From: Cycas panzhihuaensis | Lineage: Eukaryota > Cycadophyta | Assembly: GCA_023213395.1 (NCBI GenBank) | Contig: CM041465.1 | Span: 185,573,741-185,637,740 of the forward strand | Length of the DNA stretch: 64,000 nt | Direction of reading: 5' to 3' | Shown: piece after piece, positions 22,045 to 33,626 of the stretch | Position numbering within the stretch: the first letter of the stretch is position 1 | Layout: each line of letters opens with the position of its first letter | Translations under genes and position numbers: made by a program | The notes under the pieces: generated by a model | Seen by the model: the letters and a program-made list of their open reading frames with translations, nothing else | The model's database searches: none | What the model was told of the DNA's origin: nothing

Positions 22045-23181
22045 TGATCAATTTTTAGACCTTTAAAAGGTGCAGCTGTAAATGTAACTAAATGATTGGT
22101 GGCGCAACCCTCTTGACTAAGATGCAATCTTGCGAGCTGCAGTGTGACCCTCTTGACTAAGGCGTAACCTTATAGGCTGTAGGTGTAATCCTGCTAACTA
22201 AGATACAACCTTGTGGACTGTAGGTACAACCCTCTGGCTAAGATGCAACCTTGCGGTTGTAGGCATAACCTGTTGGGACACAACCTTGCGGACTACGGTG
22301 CAACCTTACTAAGCGAGATGCAACCTTATGGATGCAGGTGCAACCCTGACTGGAGCACAACCTGGCGATTGCGGTGCAACTCCATAGATGACGAAAATGA
22401 AAATGGAAATTTGGAAAATGGCGTGATTTTGTAGGAAACAAAGTCTGTTTCACACGAAATTTTAGGAGGTTCTTTTCACACATGTTCTCTACACAAGAAA
22501 AGAGGAAAACCTCTTAATCACATGGATTTAAGCGGGATTCTGTTAACTGTTTGGAATCCGTTGAAGAATAGAAAAATAGAAAACCCATTGCGAAAGAAAT
22601 ATGCATTCTAGGGTTTTAAAAGCTGAGATCTTTTCACGGAAGATAGAAGAGATAGAAGAGAGGATGCTAGCAACCATAGATGCAATCGAGGAGGCGAGAT
22701 TCGAGAAAAGTTTGTCAAAAATTACTTTTTAGAAAGAAGAATGGCTCCAAGATGGAAAATTACAGGAGAGAAAAAGAAAATGGAAGTGCATCTGAGCGAC
22801 ACCTAAATCTAATCATGGAGATAATGAAGGAGCCCAAGAAAGTGAAGTTGCGGTCGAGGGAGGAAAATAGTAGCTGCGTAGTCCAAGAAAGAGGCGTCGA
22901 TAGAATTCTTCTCCAAAAATGATTCTTTTGGTTATCGAAACCAAAACTCCATGCAAATTCGATGTGAGTTCGAGAGAATGTGCGGTGAAAAGTGCGAACA
23001 CTCTTTTCTTCTCTCCTAACTTACTGTAGCAGTCCTTTTCAGGCTCAAAAAAAGCACAAACATAAGAAATTTTGTAAGAGAAATTTTAAATATCTTCAAA
23101 TTAATATAATATTATTATAAATTTGTTCTAGATTTATTTTAATTGGATTAAGTCGTTACTATTCCATTCAAATTCGGATCA
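22045..23181 (+). repeat. 5' LTR of element D (1137 bp)
   Basis: Runs from TGATCAATTTTTAGACC to CGGATCA. The first part (about 22095-22385) is an imperfect tandem array with units near 45-50 bp built on GCAACCTTGCGGACTG and GCAACCCTNCTGACTAAG. The middle (about 22470-23025) is absent from the 3' LTR. Open frames inside the array and the middle have no recognised product. Confidence 0.85.
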
Positions 23182-23186
23182 AATAT

Positions 23187-23198
23187 TTAGTATCGAGC
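23187..23198 (+). other. Primer-binding site of element D
   Basis: TTAGTATCGAGC, a decayed form of TGGTATCAGAGC (initiator methionine tRNA complement), 5 bp after the LTR. Confidence 0.55.
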
Positions 23199-23299
23199 TA
23201 GTTTTCTTGAAATCCTTGGGAACTTAGGGATTTTTAAAGAGAGAAAAGAAAAAAGCTCTTACTTTCATTGTGAAAAGTTTTTATGAAAACTAGATTTCG

Positions 23300-24475
23300 A
23301 TGTTGTTGACTAGCGAACCTTTAAGCGAACCACTTGAGAAAGATTATAGACAACAAAGGAACATGGCTGAGCTAGAGCAAAAGATGGAGGAAAGGTTTGT
23401 GAAGATGGAGCAAAACCTCGACAGACTAACCCAGCTTGTGGCACAACTAGTCTCTCAACAAGTTGCAACTTCTTCATCAACAACTAGAAGCATAAAGAAG
23501 GAAGAAGATGAACCGATGAAAGAGGAAATGAATGAAGACCTAGTAGAAGACCAACAAGAAGAGGAAAAGATGAAAATCCGGTGATAATAACACATCCATT
23601 TAAGGTACAGACAAAACTTAAATTGCATATCTATGATAGAACTTTAGATGCTGAAAAGTTAGATGGTTGGTTGGACCAACTAGAAACATATTTTTCTATT
23701 TATGGGTATAAAAACCAGTAGAAAATTACTTTTGCTAGGTTAAAATTGTCTAAGCATACATTAGTTTGGTGGAATACATATCTTAAATGTCATAATACAA
23801 ATAAAATTACTTGGCAACAATTTAAAATCCTCATAAAAATAATTCTATCCTATTGGGTATGAAGAGCAATAGAGGATTAAATGGCAATATTACCGATAGG
23901 AAAGAGGCCAAAATGTCCAAGACTACACAGTAATTTCAAAAGTAAGTTGTTGTATTGGGCATCTCTTTCTTGAGTAAAGACATCATGTTAAAGTATGTTG
24001 GAGGGCTACACTAGTATATTCGGCAAGAACTTCAACTGTTTGAAGTTAAATCGCTCGATGAAGCTAGCAAGAAGGCGATTGCCATAGAAAAAAGGAATAA
24101 GAAAGTTTATGCTGAGAGGAAAAGGTTTGCACCTCAAGAAGGTAGCAACAAACCTGCCCAAGGAAAGAGGTTTCTAGGTAAAGTTGGACAACAACCCATT
24201 GGGGGTTTTGGCAAGAAGAAACAAGCCAATACCACCCAAATCAAAGTCACTTATATTCATTGCAAGTAAGTAGGTCACATCATAGAAGAATGTTGGTTCC
24301 TACACCCAGAGAAATGACCCAAGAACAAGGGAAAAGGTAAAGGTAAAGCTTTACTTAACTCTGTAGGTGACAAAGATGTTTGTGGCATTAAAGAAGTCGA
24401 TGAGAAGATGATGCTTATGGCTAATCACGAGCCTAAAATAACTATCGATGAGTTGATCTAGAGATTAGAGAGGAG
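23300..24475 (+). pseudogene. Gag of element D
   Basis: Gag forms the virus-like particle. The first 94 residues are open and look like a coiled coil (AELEQKMEERFVKMEQNLDR) followed by an acidic/lysine-rich linker. Across stops one then reads LDAEKLDGWLDQLETYFSIY and KLSKHTLVWWNTYLKC, which is the retrotransposon gag core pattern. A zinc knuckle near 24250 reads YIHCK-stop-VGHIIEEC, in which the first Cys is Tyr and a stop follows, so RNA binding would be lost. Basic residues flank the knuckle, as usual. Confidence 0.75.
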
Positions 24476-26320
24476 CTCTTCATGCTAAGAATCCAAGTGA
24501 AGCAAAGTATGGTTGATGCCATATTTAATGGAGGAAGACAAAAGAATTTAATCTCGCAAGCATTGGTAAAGAAATTGGGATTAAAAATGCATGCACATCC
24601 AAAACCATATCCTCTTAGATGGCTACAAAAATATTGAGTTGCGGGTTACTCACCAATGTAAGTTTAAATTTGTAATATCCGAAAAGTTCATTGATGAAGT
24701 TAAATGTGCGGTAGTCCTTTGGATGTTTGTCAAGTTGTGTTTGGCGATATCTCTATGATAGAGATGGAGTTCATCATAGGAGGTGAGAAAGATTCGACTC
24801 ATCAAGGACAGGAAATTATATCTGATCAATGCATCAAACCCACAAAAGAAGATTTCTCTCATATCTTCCCAATAAGCAGAAAGATTTATTAATGCTTGTA
24901 GGAAGTTTATGTTGTTGATGATAAAGCAAAAGGTAGAAGAAAAAGAGCAAGCAAAGTCCTTAATACAGGCACTAGATAGGAAGCAAGTGCAGTAGATTGA
25001 AGGCCTAAGGAATAGGTACAATGATATATTCCAAGAGCCAAAAGGGTTGCCCCCAAAAAGGGCAATTGAACATGAAATCTAGCTGGTTGCTAATTCACCT
25101 TTGCCAAATCTTAGTCTCTACCAAAACTCAGTTTTGGAGAATGAAGAGATTAAGAGGTAGATTCAAGAACTCTTGGAATAAGGAGTGATCAAGCTGAGTT
25201 ATTTCCCATGTGTTTCACCATTGTTTTGGTGCCAAAGAAAGATGGGGATGGAGAATGTGCATTAACTACCGAGATTTGAACAAGATCACCATAAATAATC
25301 GACATCCTTTACCATGGATAGATGACTTATTGGACTAGATGCGATCGAGAAGATATTTCAACAAATTGGACCTAAAATCGAGCTACTATCGGGTTTGAAT
25401 TCGAGAGGAGGATACTTGGAAGACGACCTTCAAATCAAAGTAAGGATTGTTTGAATGGATGGTGATGTTGTTTGGTCTATGCAATGCACACCGCCACCTT
25501 CATGAGATTAATGAATGAGATATTAAGACCCTTCATTGATGACTTTATAATTATTTATCTAGATGATATTCTGATTTTTAGTCATACATGGGAGGAGCAT
25601 CTCAAACATGTCAAGCAAGTGCTCAAAGTTCTCCAAGAGCGATGGTTGAAACTCAATCAAGAAGTGCAAGTTTGGAAAGCAATCTCTCGTCTTCTTAGGT
25701 TTCGTGGTTGGAGGAGGAGGCGAAGATTGACCCAGCAAAGATTAAAGTCATTCTCAATTAGCCCACACCCAAGACAACCACGAGGTAAGAAGTTTCATTG
25801 GTGCATGTCAATATTTAAGAAAATTTACTTTCGATTCTCTCAAATTGCAGCACCTCTTAATGCATTGACAAGAGGACATGCAAAGTTCTATTGGGAGAAT
25901 GAATAAGAAAAAGCCTTGTGCTTTTGAGCGAGAAAATTTATAAGGCACCGGTGTTAGCTTTACCTTCATTGTAGAAACCATTTGAATTAGAGGCGATACT
26001 TGAGGCTATGCCATGGGAGCGATATTAAAGCAAGAAGGAAAGCAGATAGCATACCATTCGGAGACATTTAATGGGTGTCATAAACTACCTAACTTACGAT
26101 AAGGAGCTCTATGTATTGCATCAAGTAGTGAAGCATTGGAGACCATATTTGTTGGGAAAAGAAGTGGTCATCCATACCAACCACAAGCCTTTGCAATTCT
26201 TGCAGACTCAGTCAAATTGCAATAAGCTAGGCACATGAAGTAGATGTCTTATTTGTAATGATTTTACATCATGGTTAAGTATAAAAAGGAACGATAAATA
26301 AAATTGCAGACTTGTTATCC
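24476..26320 (+). pseudogene. Protease, RT and RNase H of element D
   Basis: Protease: VDAIFNGGRQKNLISQALV near 24510, where the expected catalytic D.GSQ reads N.GRQ, so the active Asp is lost. RT: VPKKDGDG, then DDLL near 25320, and an open 144-residue frame at 25472-25906 that contains FIIIYLDDILIFSHTWEEHL with the catalytic YLDD intact. RNase H: YDKELYVLHQVVKHWRPYLL and IHTNHKPLQFLQ near 26090-26200, where TNH replaces TDH, again Asp to Asn. Frame changes and stops are frequent between blocks. Confidence 0.8.
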
Positions 26321-26399
26321 AAACCTCCTCAACAACAAGGTATTTCCGGTTTGTTGGTAGCTATGAAATTTCAACCTTTTGCCTTGATGAATATGTTGA

Positions 26400-27680
26400 T
26401 TTTTGCTTAAAAGATGAGGCATTCAAGCCTATCTTTGAGCAACTACAGCAAGGAAAAGTAGTTACTGATTTCCAACTGAAAGATGGCCTTCTTTTCAAGC
26501 AAGATAAGCTTTGTATTCCAAAGCATACAGATTGAATGAAGTGGGTAAGAGAAGCTTATGCCTCTCGAGTTACGAGGATACTTTGGAGTGGGAAAGATAG
26601 TGCTAAACTTGCAATGATATATGTATTGGCCAAATATGTAGTAAGATGTAACTACAGCAGTACAAGGGTGTACATTATGTAGCACATCAAAGCTGACCAA
26701 TAGGAAGTTTGGATTGTACATTTCACTTATTGTTCCATCACAACCATGGGAGAGTATCTCCATTAATTTTTGGGAGGACTACCACAAACCAAAAATTCTA
26801 TGGATTATTTGTTTGTAGGCATTTATCGATTCGGTAAAATGGTGATATTGATTCCTGTAGGAAGACACATCTGAGGAAAAGACCTAGCTAGATTATTTTT
26901 CCAGCATGTTTGGAAGCATTTTGGACTTCCCAACTCAATCATTTACGATCGAGACAATGATTTCTAAGTCATTTTAGCAAACACTTTGGGGAATGATGGA
27001 TACAAAGCTAAAGATGAGCATGGGTTTTCATCCTCAAGCAGACGACCATCTTGAAGTTGTCAATAGGACATTGGTATAGCTATTATGAGGATACAATGTA
27101 AAGCATTCTAAGACTTGGCATGAAAGTCTCCCATACTTGTAATTTGCCTTCAATAAACCTATCCATAGCTCAACCCAAATCACCATTTGAGGTATGTTTG
27201 GGATTTACGCCTACAAGTCCTTTCAATCTAGAATTTTACGCTAAACTTTTGCGAGAAATGGAAAAGAAAGAGGAAGAAGGAGATGAAAAGGCACAAAGAT
27301 TCTTGGAAAGAATTAGAAAAATCCATAAACAGGTTGAAGAGCAGCTTTAAAAATCTCAGAGATACAAACTAAGGCATGATGCACATAGAACTAGCCATTC
27401 CTTTAAGGAAGGAGATAGAGTTTGGTTGCACCTCGAAGAAAAGATTGCAAGGTAAAGGCAAAAACTAAAGCCTATACGTTATGGTCCTTTTATAATCTTG
27501 AAGAAAATTGGGAAAAATTCTTTCTAGCTTGAACTTCCGAATTTATAAAAATATATTCCATAGTGAATGTTGAAAATCAAGATGTTTGAGCCATCCATGT
27601 TGGGCGAAGATGAAGACGGAGTTCCACTCTTACCAAATCCGGATGAGTTACGAATAGAGAAAGAGGAACCAATGTAAAAT
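26400..27680 (+). pseudogene. Integrase of element D
   Basis: The start reads EQLQQGKVVTDFQLKDGLLF, the linker before the zinc domain. Core fragments are YLFVGIYRFGKMVILIPVG, HVWKHFGLPNSIIYDRDNDF (second catalytic Asp in DRD) and near 27170 the SPFEVCLGFTPTSPF block that follows the core. The C-terminal part shows EGDRVWLHLEEKIA and YGPFIILKKIGKNS, ending with LLPNPDELRIEKEEPM and a stop at about 27677. No chromodomain was found at the end. The first core Asp and the Glu could not be read with confidence. Confidence 0.75.
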
Positions 27681-27864
27681 AATTGCATTCTTCAAAGGAA
27701 GCTGACCAAGACTTGAAGAGGCATAATCAAGTCCTTCAGAATTACAGAAAAAGGACAAGTACCTAGCAAGGCAAAATTGTATAATAGGAGATAGGGAAAA
27801 TTAAATTCCCTCATCTACAACTATAAAGTTTATGAGGCCATGAACTCCTAAAAAATGGGAGTTC

Positions 27865-28433
27865 TTATCTATTTTCGGATCTTTAAAAGGTGCAACTACA
27901 ACTACAACTAAATGATCAAGCGGCATAACCTGCGACTAAGACACAACCTTGCGGACTATAGGCATGACCACATTGATTAAGACATAACCTTGTGAACTAC
28001 GGTGCAACCTGGCGACTAAGACACAACCTTGCGGTGTAGGCACAACCTGGCGACTAAGACATAACCTTGCGGACTGCAGGCACAACCCTACTAACTAAGA
28101 CACAACCTTGCGGTGCAGTGCAACCTGGGACCGAGATGCAACCTTATGAGCTGCGGGTGCAACCTGGCGATTGAGGCGCAACCACCGCTAGCTGCAGTGT
28201 AACTTTCGTATGGTAGAAAATGGGAAATGGAAATTTAAAAATGGCGATGATTTTGGTAGGGGAAATGAAGTCCGTTTCATACGAAGTCCTTTTCATGCTC
28301 AAAAGAGCACAAACATAAGAAATTTTGTAAGAGAAATTTTGAATATCTTCAATTTAATGTAATATTATTATAAATTTGCTTTGGATTTATTTCAATTGGA
28401 TTAAGTCATTACTTTTCCATTCAAATTGAATCA
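27865..28433 (+). repeat. 3' LTR of element D (569 bp, internally deleted)
   Basis: Aligns with the 5' LTR at its start, its tandem array (27900-28205) and its last 150 bp. It lacks the 5' LTR middle: AAGTCCGTTTCATACGAA is followed directly by GTCCTTTTCATGCTC. A purine-rich AAAAAATGGGAG lies just upstream (27851-27862). Confidence 0.85.
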
Positions 28434-28438
28434 TCCCA

Positions 28439-29690
28439 CCTCTTTATACCCTTTCTCTATTTATCATAGCTCCTATAAGTAATAATAATAAAATTTCTGC
28501 ATCCGAGACCTAGGTCACCAACTTTTAACAAGAAGTTAAGTAAGAGCTAACCACTATACATTAATAAGTTAAAATAAATTAGTTGCTACACATTAGGAAG
28601 TTAGAATAGACATGTTAACTCTTCCATCTAAATCTGATATAAACTAGATAATGTAGTAGATATCCAATATCTCTGCATAGTTACTAGGCACCTCCACTTC
28701 AATTGGCCCTACACCATTCCAAATACCAACTCTACCTCGACATCAGTAGTACCTATTTTACTATAAGATCAACATCTCCACATTTGATCTAGACCTTAAT
28801 AAGGACTGTGTACAAAGTTGGATAAATAAATTAGAGTCCCCCTTTATACTCAACCTAATACTAGCCAACAAATTACTTACATTTACTTCCATCCATTCAG
28901 ATTGAAAGGCATACCATTGGTTCTGATGGTAGAAGAGGGAGTACCCTTCTAGTCAATCTTGGGCCCACTTCTCTACTTGCTTCTTTGACCAATATGAAGA
29001 TACCTAGAACCAATATTTCTTTACCCAACTAGCATAGTTGAAACAAGTATCCTCTGTTAAAGTATACACTGACATATTTTAATCTTTACATAATTGGGTT
29101 AATCAACAACTTGATAAACAAACAGAGATAGATATATATATGTTTAGGCTCAAAGAGTGCATCTAAATACACCTGAAGATGGTATCTCTATCTACTTTAA
29201 AGGATATAATCAACATAGCTAATATAGTTAAAGAAAAATTTATCACATAAAGGCCTCCTCTATTTAGACAAGATTCTACCTAGTTTCAACGATCTTGACA
29301 AGCTAATTATCAATGAGATATCACCTAGCTCTAAAGATTATGCCTAATAGACTACTACAAATTGTGCCTGTGACTAGAAGACCCTCCTTTTACATCTCCC
29401 AAGCATCACACTGAGAAACCATCCCCTAAATCTATTCACATCACTTCAATGGAGGCATAACATCATCAAGAAACCAATCTCTATATGTAATTCTCCAAAA
29501 GGTAGACCTCCAATCATGGAAAAATCTACAAAGCCAAGAATATGGTGTTTATAATTGATCCTAACTTATCTCTAGAAGATGATCCTAAGACTAAGCATGA
29601 ATATAATGATGAGCCCTAAGACCACTCTACTGATGAGCTAGCCCCTAATCCTGAACTTGAAGTTCCCTTATCGATCGTTACCTCTACATC
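28439..29690 (+). pseudogene. Gag of element C (distal part)
   Basis: Across stops, about 28890-29100 reads AYHWF, SQSWAHFSTCFFDQYED and LKQVSSVKVYTDIF. This is the gag pattern AL.W......L.TW..F.....RF and L.QTGSV..Y shared by chromoviruses. A zinc knuckle could not be recognised. The part before 28850 is unreadable. Confidence 0.6.
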
Positions 29691-31480
29691 ATATCCTAAA
29701 CCACTTTAGGTCAAAGGAATACTTCAAAAAAATGTAATTACCATTTTGATCAATAGTGGAACATTACTAAATTTCATCAATATATCTATTGTTTGATAAT
29801 TGAATATTTACATAGAACTTAAGACTAGCTTTATCTACTCCTTAGTTGGTCACCATACCCTTCACTATGCAGGGATAATTAAAAACCTCACTATTTACAT
29901 TGGCTCTTATATCCTTGTCTCTGATTTTTATGCCTTATCTATAGGTGGGTCGGATGTAATTCTTGGTGTATAGTAGCTCCAAACACTAGGAACCTATAGC
30001 ACCAGCAACTCACCCATAGCCCCATTCATTATATTTAAAGATCACATGGGCCACTCATATAAACTTTATAGGATGTAGTCCTCCCCTAATAAAGTAATTC
30101 CACCCACCTAAATGCATTGACAACTCAATAATAATATAGGGTATATCATTTATCTCAACCATATCTAAGATCCCTCAAGTATTAACCTTGATATTTAACA
30201 AGTATCAAATCGATACCAATCAATATTTGCTTTGCTACCTAGTAGTCCTCCAACCAATTATGGTTGTTATCATACTATTCAGTTACAAAATTCGCGCAAC
30301 CGAATTAGTCTTTGACCATATAAGAAGTCATATTACTAAAAAAATAAAATAAAATAAACCACTAAGGAATTAATAAACATGGGTATCATTCAACTTAGTA
30401 AAAGCTTATACACTACACCCATCATTCTGGTTCAAAAAAAGGATGTCTCTTTCTAACTTTATGTCAATTATCATACAATAAACAAAATCACTATAAAACA
30501 TAAGTTCTCTATGCCATGAATTGATGACATGTTAGATGAGATCCTAAGTACTGTAGTTTTAACCAAACTTGATTTATAATTAGGATATTATCAAATCCCC
30601 ATCCTATTAGAGGATTAACACAAAATGGACTTCCAAACCCACCATGGCTACTTTGAGTTCCAAGTCATGCCCTTTAGCCTATATAATATTCTAGCTACCT
30701 TCTAGGACCTCATGAAAAAAATCATTTCCCCATACCTATGAAAATTTATCATCATCTTCTTTGGCAATATTTTTATCTATAGCTAAAACATGCCTACTCA
30801 TATCTTGCATTTAAAAATTTTTATCTAAATCATGTCTATGAATAAGTTATATGCCAAACTCTCTAAATATGAGTTTGGGAAATCTAAACTGTAAAACCTT
30901 GGTTATATTATATCATCTACAATGTTTTGGGTAGATCTTGATAAAATTTCTATCATTAATTAGTTAATCCCTAAAATCCTTACCAAATTATAGGACTTAC
31001 TAGATTTTATCACCAGTTTGTTTGAAATTATGCCACCTTAGCCACCCCTTTAACCCACCTACTTAGGAAAGATTCCTTTTAATAATCTCCCTAAGCCAAC
31101 TTTCTTCACCTTAAGGAGGTTATGATAACCACTCCCATTTTGGTCTCACATAACTTTACTTGCCCATTCCAATTAGAATGCAATACCTATGGGTTCAAAC
31201 CAGGTGTAGTATTATTACAAGATTTCTACCATATTGCTTTTGAAAGTAAAAAACTTAAGGAGTATGAGTGTATATTGTCTACTTATCAAAAGAAATGTGG
31301 GCCATCTTCCACGCTATCAATAAATGGCGACAATATCTACTTAGTTCTAAATTTACTATCATCACTAATCATTATAGCCTTCACCACCTACTGGACCAAC
31401 TAGTCCTCTTAGAAGAGTAGGGTAAATGGGTCAACAACCTTTAAGTTTTTAACTTTATAATCATATACAAAAAGGGAAAA
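29691..31480 (+). pseudogene. Protease, RT and RNase H of element C
   Basis: Protease near 29730: ITILINSGTLLNFIN, in which the catalytic Asp of IDSGST is Asn. RT near 30480-30770: NKITIKHKFSMP, IDDMLDEILSTVVLTKLDL, HHGYFEFQVMPFSLYN, KFIIIFFGNIFIYS; the catalytic DD of FFDDIL reads GN. RNase H at 31122-31403: LECNTYGFKPGVVLLQD, in which TDAS has become NTYG. Three active sites have therefore decayed, mostly through G-to-A type changes. The order and motifs fit a Tekay/Del-like chromovirus. Confidence 0.8.
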
Positions 31481-31499
31481 GATAATATTATGGTAGACG

Positions 31500-32975
31500 C
31501 TACCTTTCCCTATGTCTAATTATAACACTTATCATACTAAGGACGTGGATACAAGACTTAGCCATGACTAACCAATCCTAACCAAACTTTTCATATAAGG
31601 CTTATAAGGTCCATACTCATAAGGATTGGTCTGTCTAAAACAATCTTCTCTTATACCAAAACTACATCTTCATACACCCCCACTCAGCTTTCATTCCCTA
31701 TATTTTATCAAAATATCATTCTTCCTCACTTGGTGGCCATTCTAGATTTGATAAGACTTATTATAGGATATGATCTGACTTCTTTTGACTAGTAATGAAA
31801 TCCACCATTCTCATATTTGTCTGCGAATGCAATACATGCTAGCACAATAAAGCTGATACAAAACCCCAACTAGGTCTCCTTCAACCTTTGCATATCCCAC
31901 AAGGAAAATGGTAAGATATTGCCATGAATTTTATTACTAGGCTACCGTTATCTACTAGGTATGACTCTATTTTAGTAGTCATAGATAGGTTGACAAAATA
32001 CACCCACTTCCTACCTATCCACATGTCATATTAGGTACCACATATTATCAATATTTACCTCCAAATAATATTTCACTTGTATGTTTTCCGATCCACTATC
32101 ATGTGTGATTGAGATCCTAAATTCACTAGCTCCTTCTGGGAAGAGATAATTCGTGCCTTAGAAACATAGTTTAATATGAGCTCGGCATACCATCCATAGA
32201 TTAATGACTAATCAAAGATCCTTAATAAAACTTTAGAGACTTACTTATACTATTTTATATCTAATCACCATTTTAAATGGATAACATGGCTAGCCCTAGT
32301 CGAGTATTAGTATAACTCCTCACATCATCTAACCATTGGAATATCCTTATTTTTGGCCCTCTATGAATATCCCCCACCTTCCTATCATACCTTGGTTACC
32401 AACCTCTACACAACCATAGTACAACAAAAATTGTAGCACATGGATCAAATTCTCTATGCCCATAAATAAAACCTATCCATGGCTTATACTAAAATAAAAT
32501 AATTAGTAGACTACCACTATTTCGATCACTTATTTAATATTAGTGATCTTGTATATCTACAACCTTATAAGCAATAATCTCTCTACCACCATAAGAACCA
32601 TAAACTTAGCTCTTGATATTATGGCCCCTATAAAGTCCTCAAATGTATTGGTGAAGTTGCATATGCCCTCGATCTTCCCCCCACCATCAACATCCATAAT
32701 GTTTTTCATGTTTCCTATCTTTGAAAATATATCAAAAGAACCCATGTCCTCCAAATAATCCTGCCAATTTTGGATGAAAAGTAATCCCTGACTATACCTC
32801 TAAAATGTATAATGACTAGCAGATAATGTTGTCTCTAGAAGTAGTTAATTTTAGAGTATTTAATATAGTGGGAAGACTACACCTTAGATGAAGCAACTTG
32901 GAAATCTGATGATTTTATCAAGAAGCACCTATATCTCAAATGACTTAAGGAATTTACATCTCAAGAAAGGGGACC
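31500..32975 (+). pseudogene. Integrase and chromodomain-like end of element C
   Basis: Zinc domain fragment CECNTC near 31825. The core reads [19 protein letters not shown] near 31925 (MDFI expected, so the first Asp is Asn), then CD.DPKFTSSFW near 32105 (second Asp kept), while the expected TE in the third motif reads SK, so the Glu is lost. The tail keeps [17 protein letters not shown] and [12 protein letters not shown], the well-known chromovirus integrase end. After it, WEDYTLDEATWKSDDFI near 32870-32920 matches the chromodomain core, which in functional elements guides insertion to heterochromatin. Confidence 0.85.
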
Positions 32976-33390
32976 GGCTATGTAACTCATCCTGCTAAGT
33001 TATGTAAAGCACTAATATGTGAGAGCTACCATAAGGTTAAGTGATAAGGTTAGTTATGGAGCTTGGCACATAGGCCAATTAGTTAGCTAATGGAATATAA
33101 GGCTACTATGTTATCCAATGGAATGGAAGGTCGCTTAGGCCACCAATAAGATTACATGGAAAATACTCTCTTTGGTTTATATAAAGGTCATGGATTATAG
33201 AAGATAGTTAGCTCAATATTACTTTATAAAAGATTATACTACAATACTCTTTATTTGGTGATCAATTAACACTCTTGTACTTTTTGTGAGACTCTATAAT
33301 AATCTGTTGTCCTTATTGGTTTAAATAAAGTGATTGTCAATTGCTATATTTTTGTTATACCAAGGAGCACCTACAAGAAGAATCATCTCA
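32976..33390 (+). repeat. 3' LTR of element C
   Basis: About 415 bp, preceded by the purine tract AAGAAAGGGGA and followed by CTTAC. Body starts TGTAACTCATCCTGCTAAG at 32981. Matches the 5' LTR along its length. Confidence 0.8.
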
Positions 33391-33395
33391 CTTAC

Positions 33396-33621
33396 TTTAC
33401 ATGCCCATCTAATATCTCATAACCCTTATAGTATAGGATTGCTTGGACTACTCAGTCATACCCTAGATCGTACTCATACACCTATATATTGGCATCCTTA
33501 ACCCAAATTAAGAATTAATATGTAATTAACACTCTAAACTTTCATGCAATTTAGTCTAATAAGATAATAATTTAGTCATGTTAGGCTTTATGTTATATTA
33601 AATTCTAATATAAATAAGTAA
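33396..33621. other. Spacer between elements C and B
   Basis: AT-rich, no feature recognised. The last five bases before element B (33622-33626) are its target duplication ACATC. Confidence 0.7.
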
Positions 33622-33626
33622 ACATC

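Larger units (their letters stand above)
22045..28433 (+). mobile_element. Ty3/gypsy element D nested in element C
   Basis: TCCCA stands on both outer sides (22040-22044 and 28434-28438), a perfect 5-bp target duplication. The LTR starts TGATCAATTTTTAGACC (22045) and TTATCTATTTTCGGATC (27865) align, as do the ends at 23181 and 28433. The internal order gag, protease, RT, RNase H, integrase identifies Ty3/gypsy. Every domain has stops. The 3' LTR is about half the length of the 5' LTR because a central segment present at about 22470-23025 is missing from it. Confidence 0.9.

Noticed and set aside
22095-22385. CRISPR-like array (repeated GCAACC units)
   Set aside because: Units are imperfect and without unique spacers, it is duplicated in the other LTR, and the DNA is plant nuclear. 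It is an LTR minisatellite.
22213-22434. Cysteine-rich open frame in the LTR of element D, resembling a small secreted peptide
   Set aside because: It is a translation of the GCAACC minisatellite, and the equivalent in the 3' LTR is not open.
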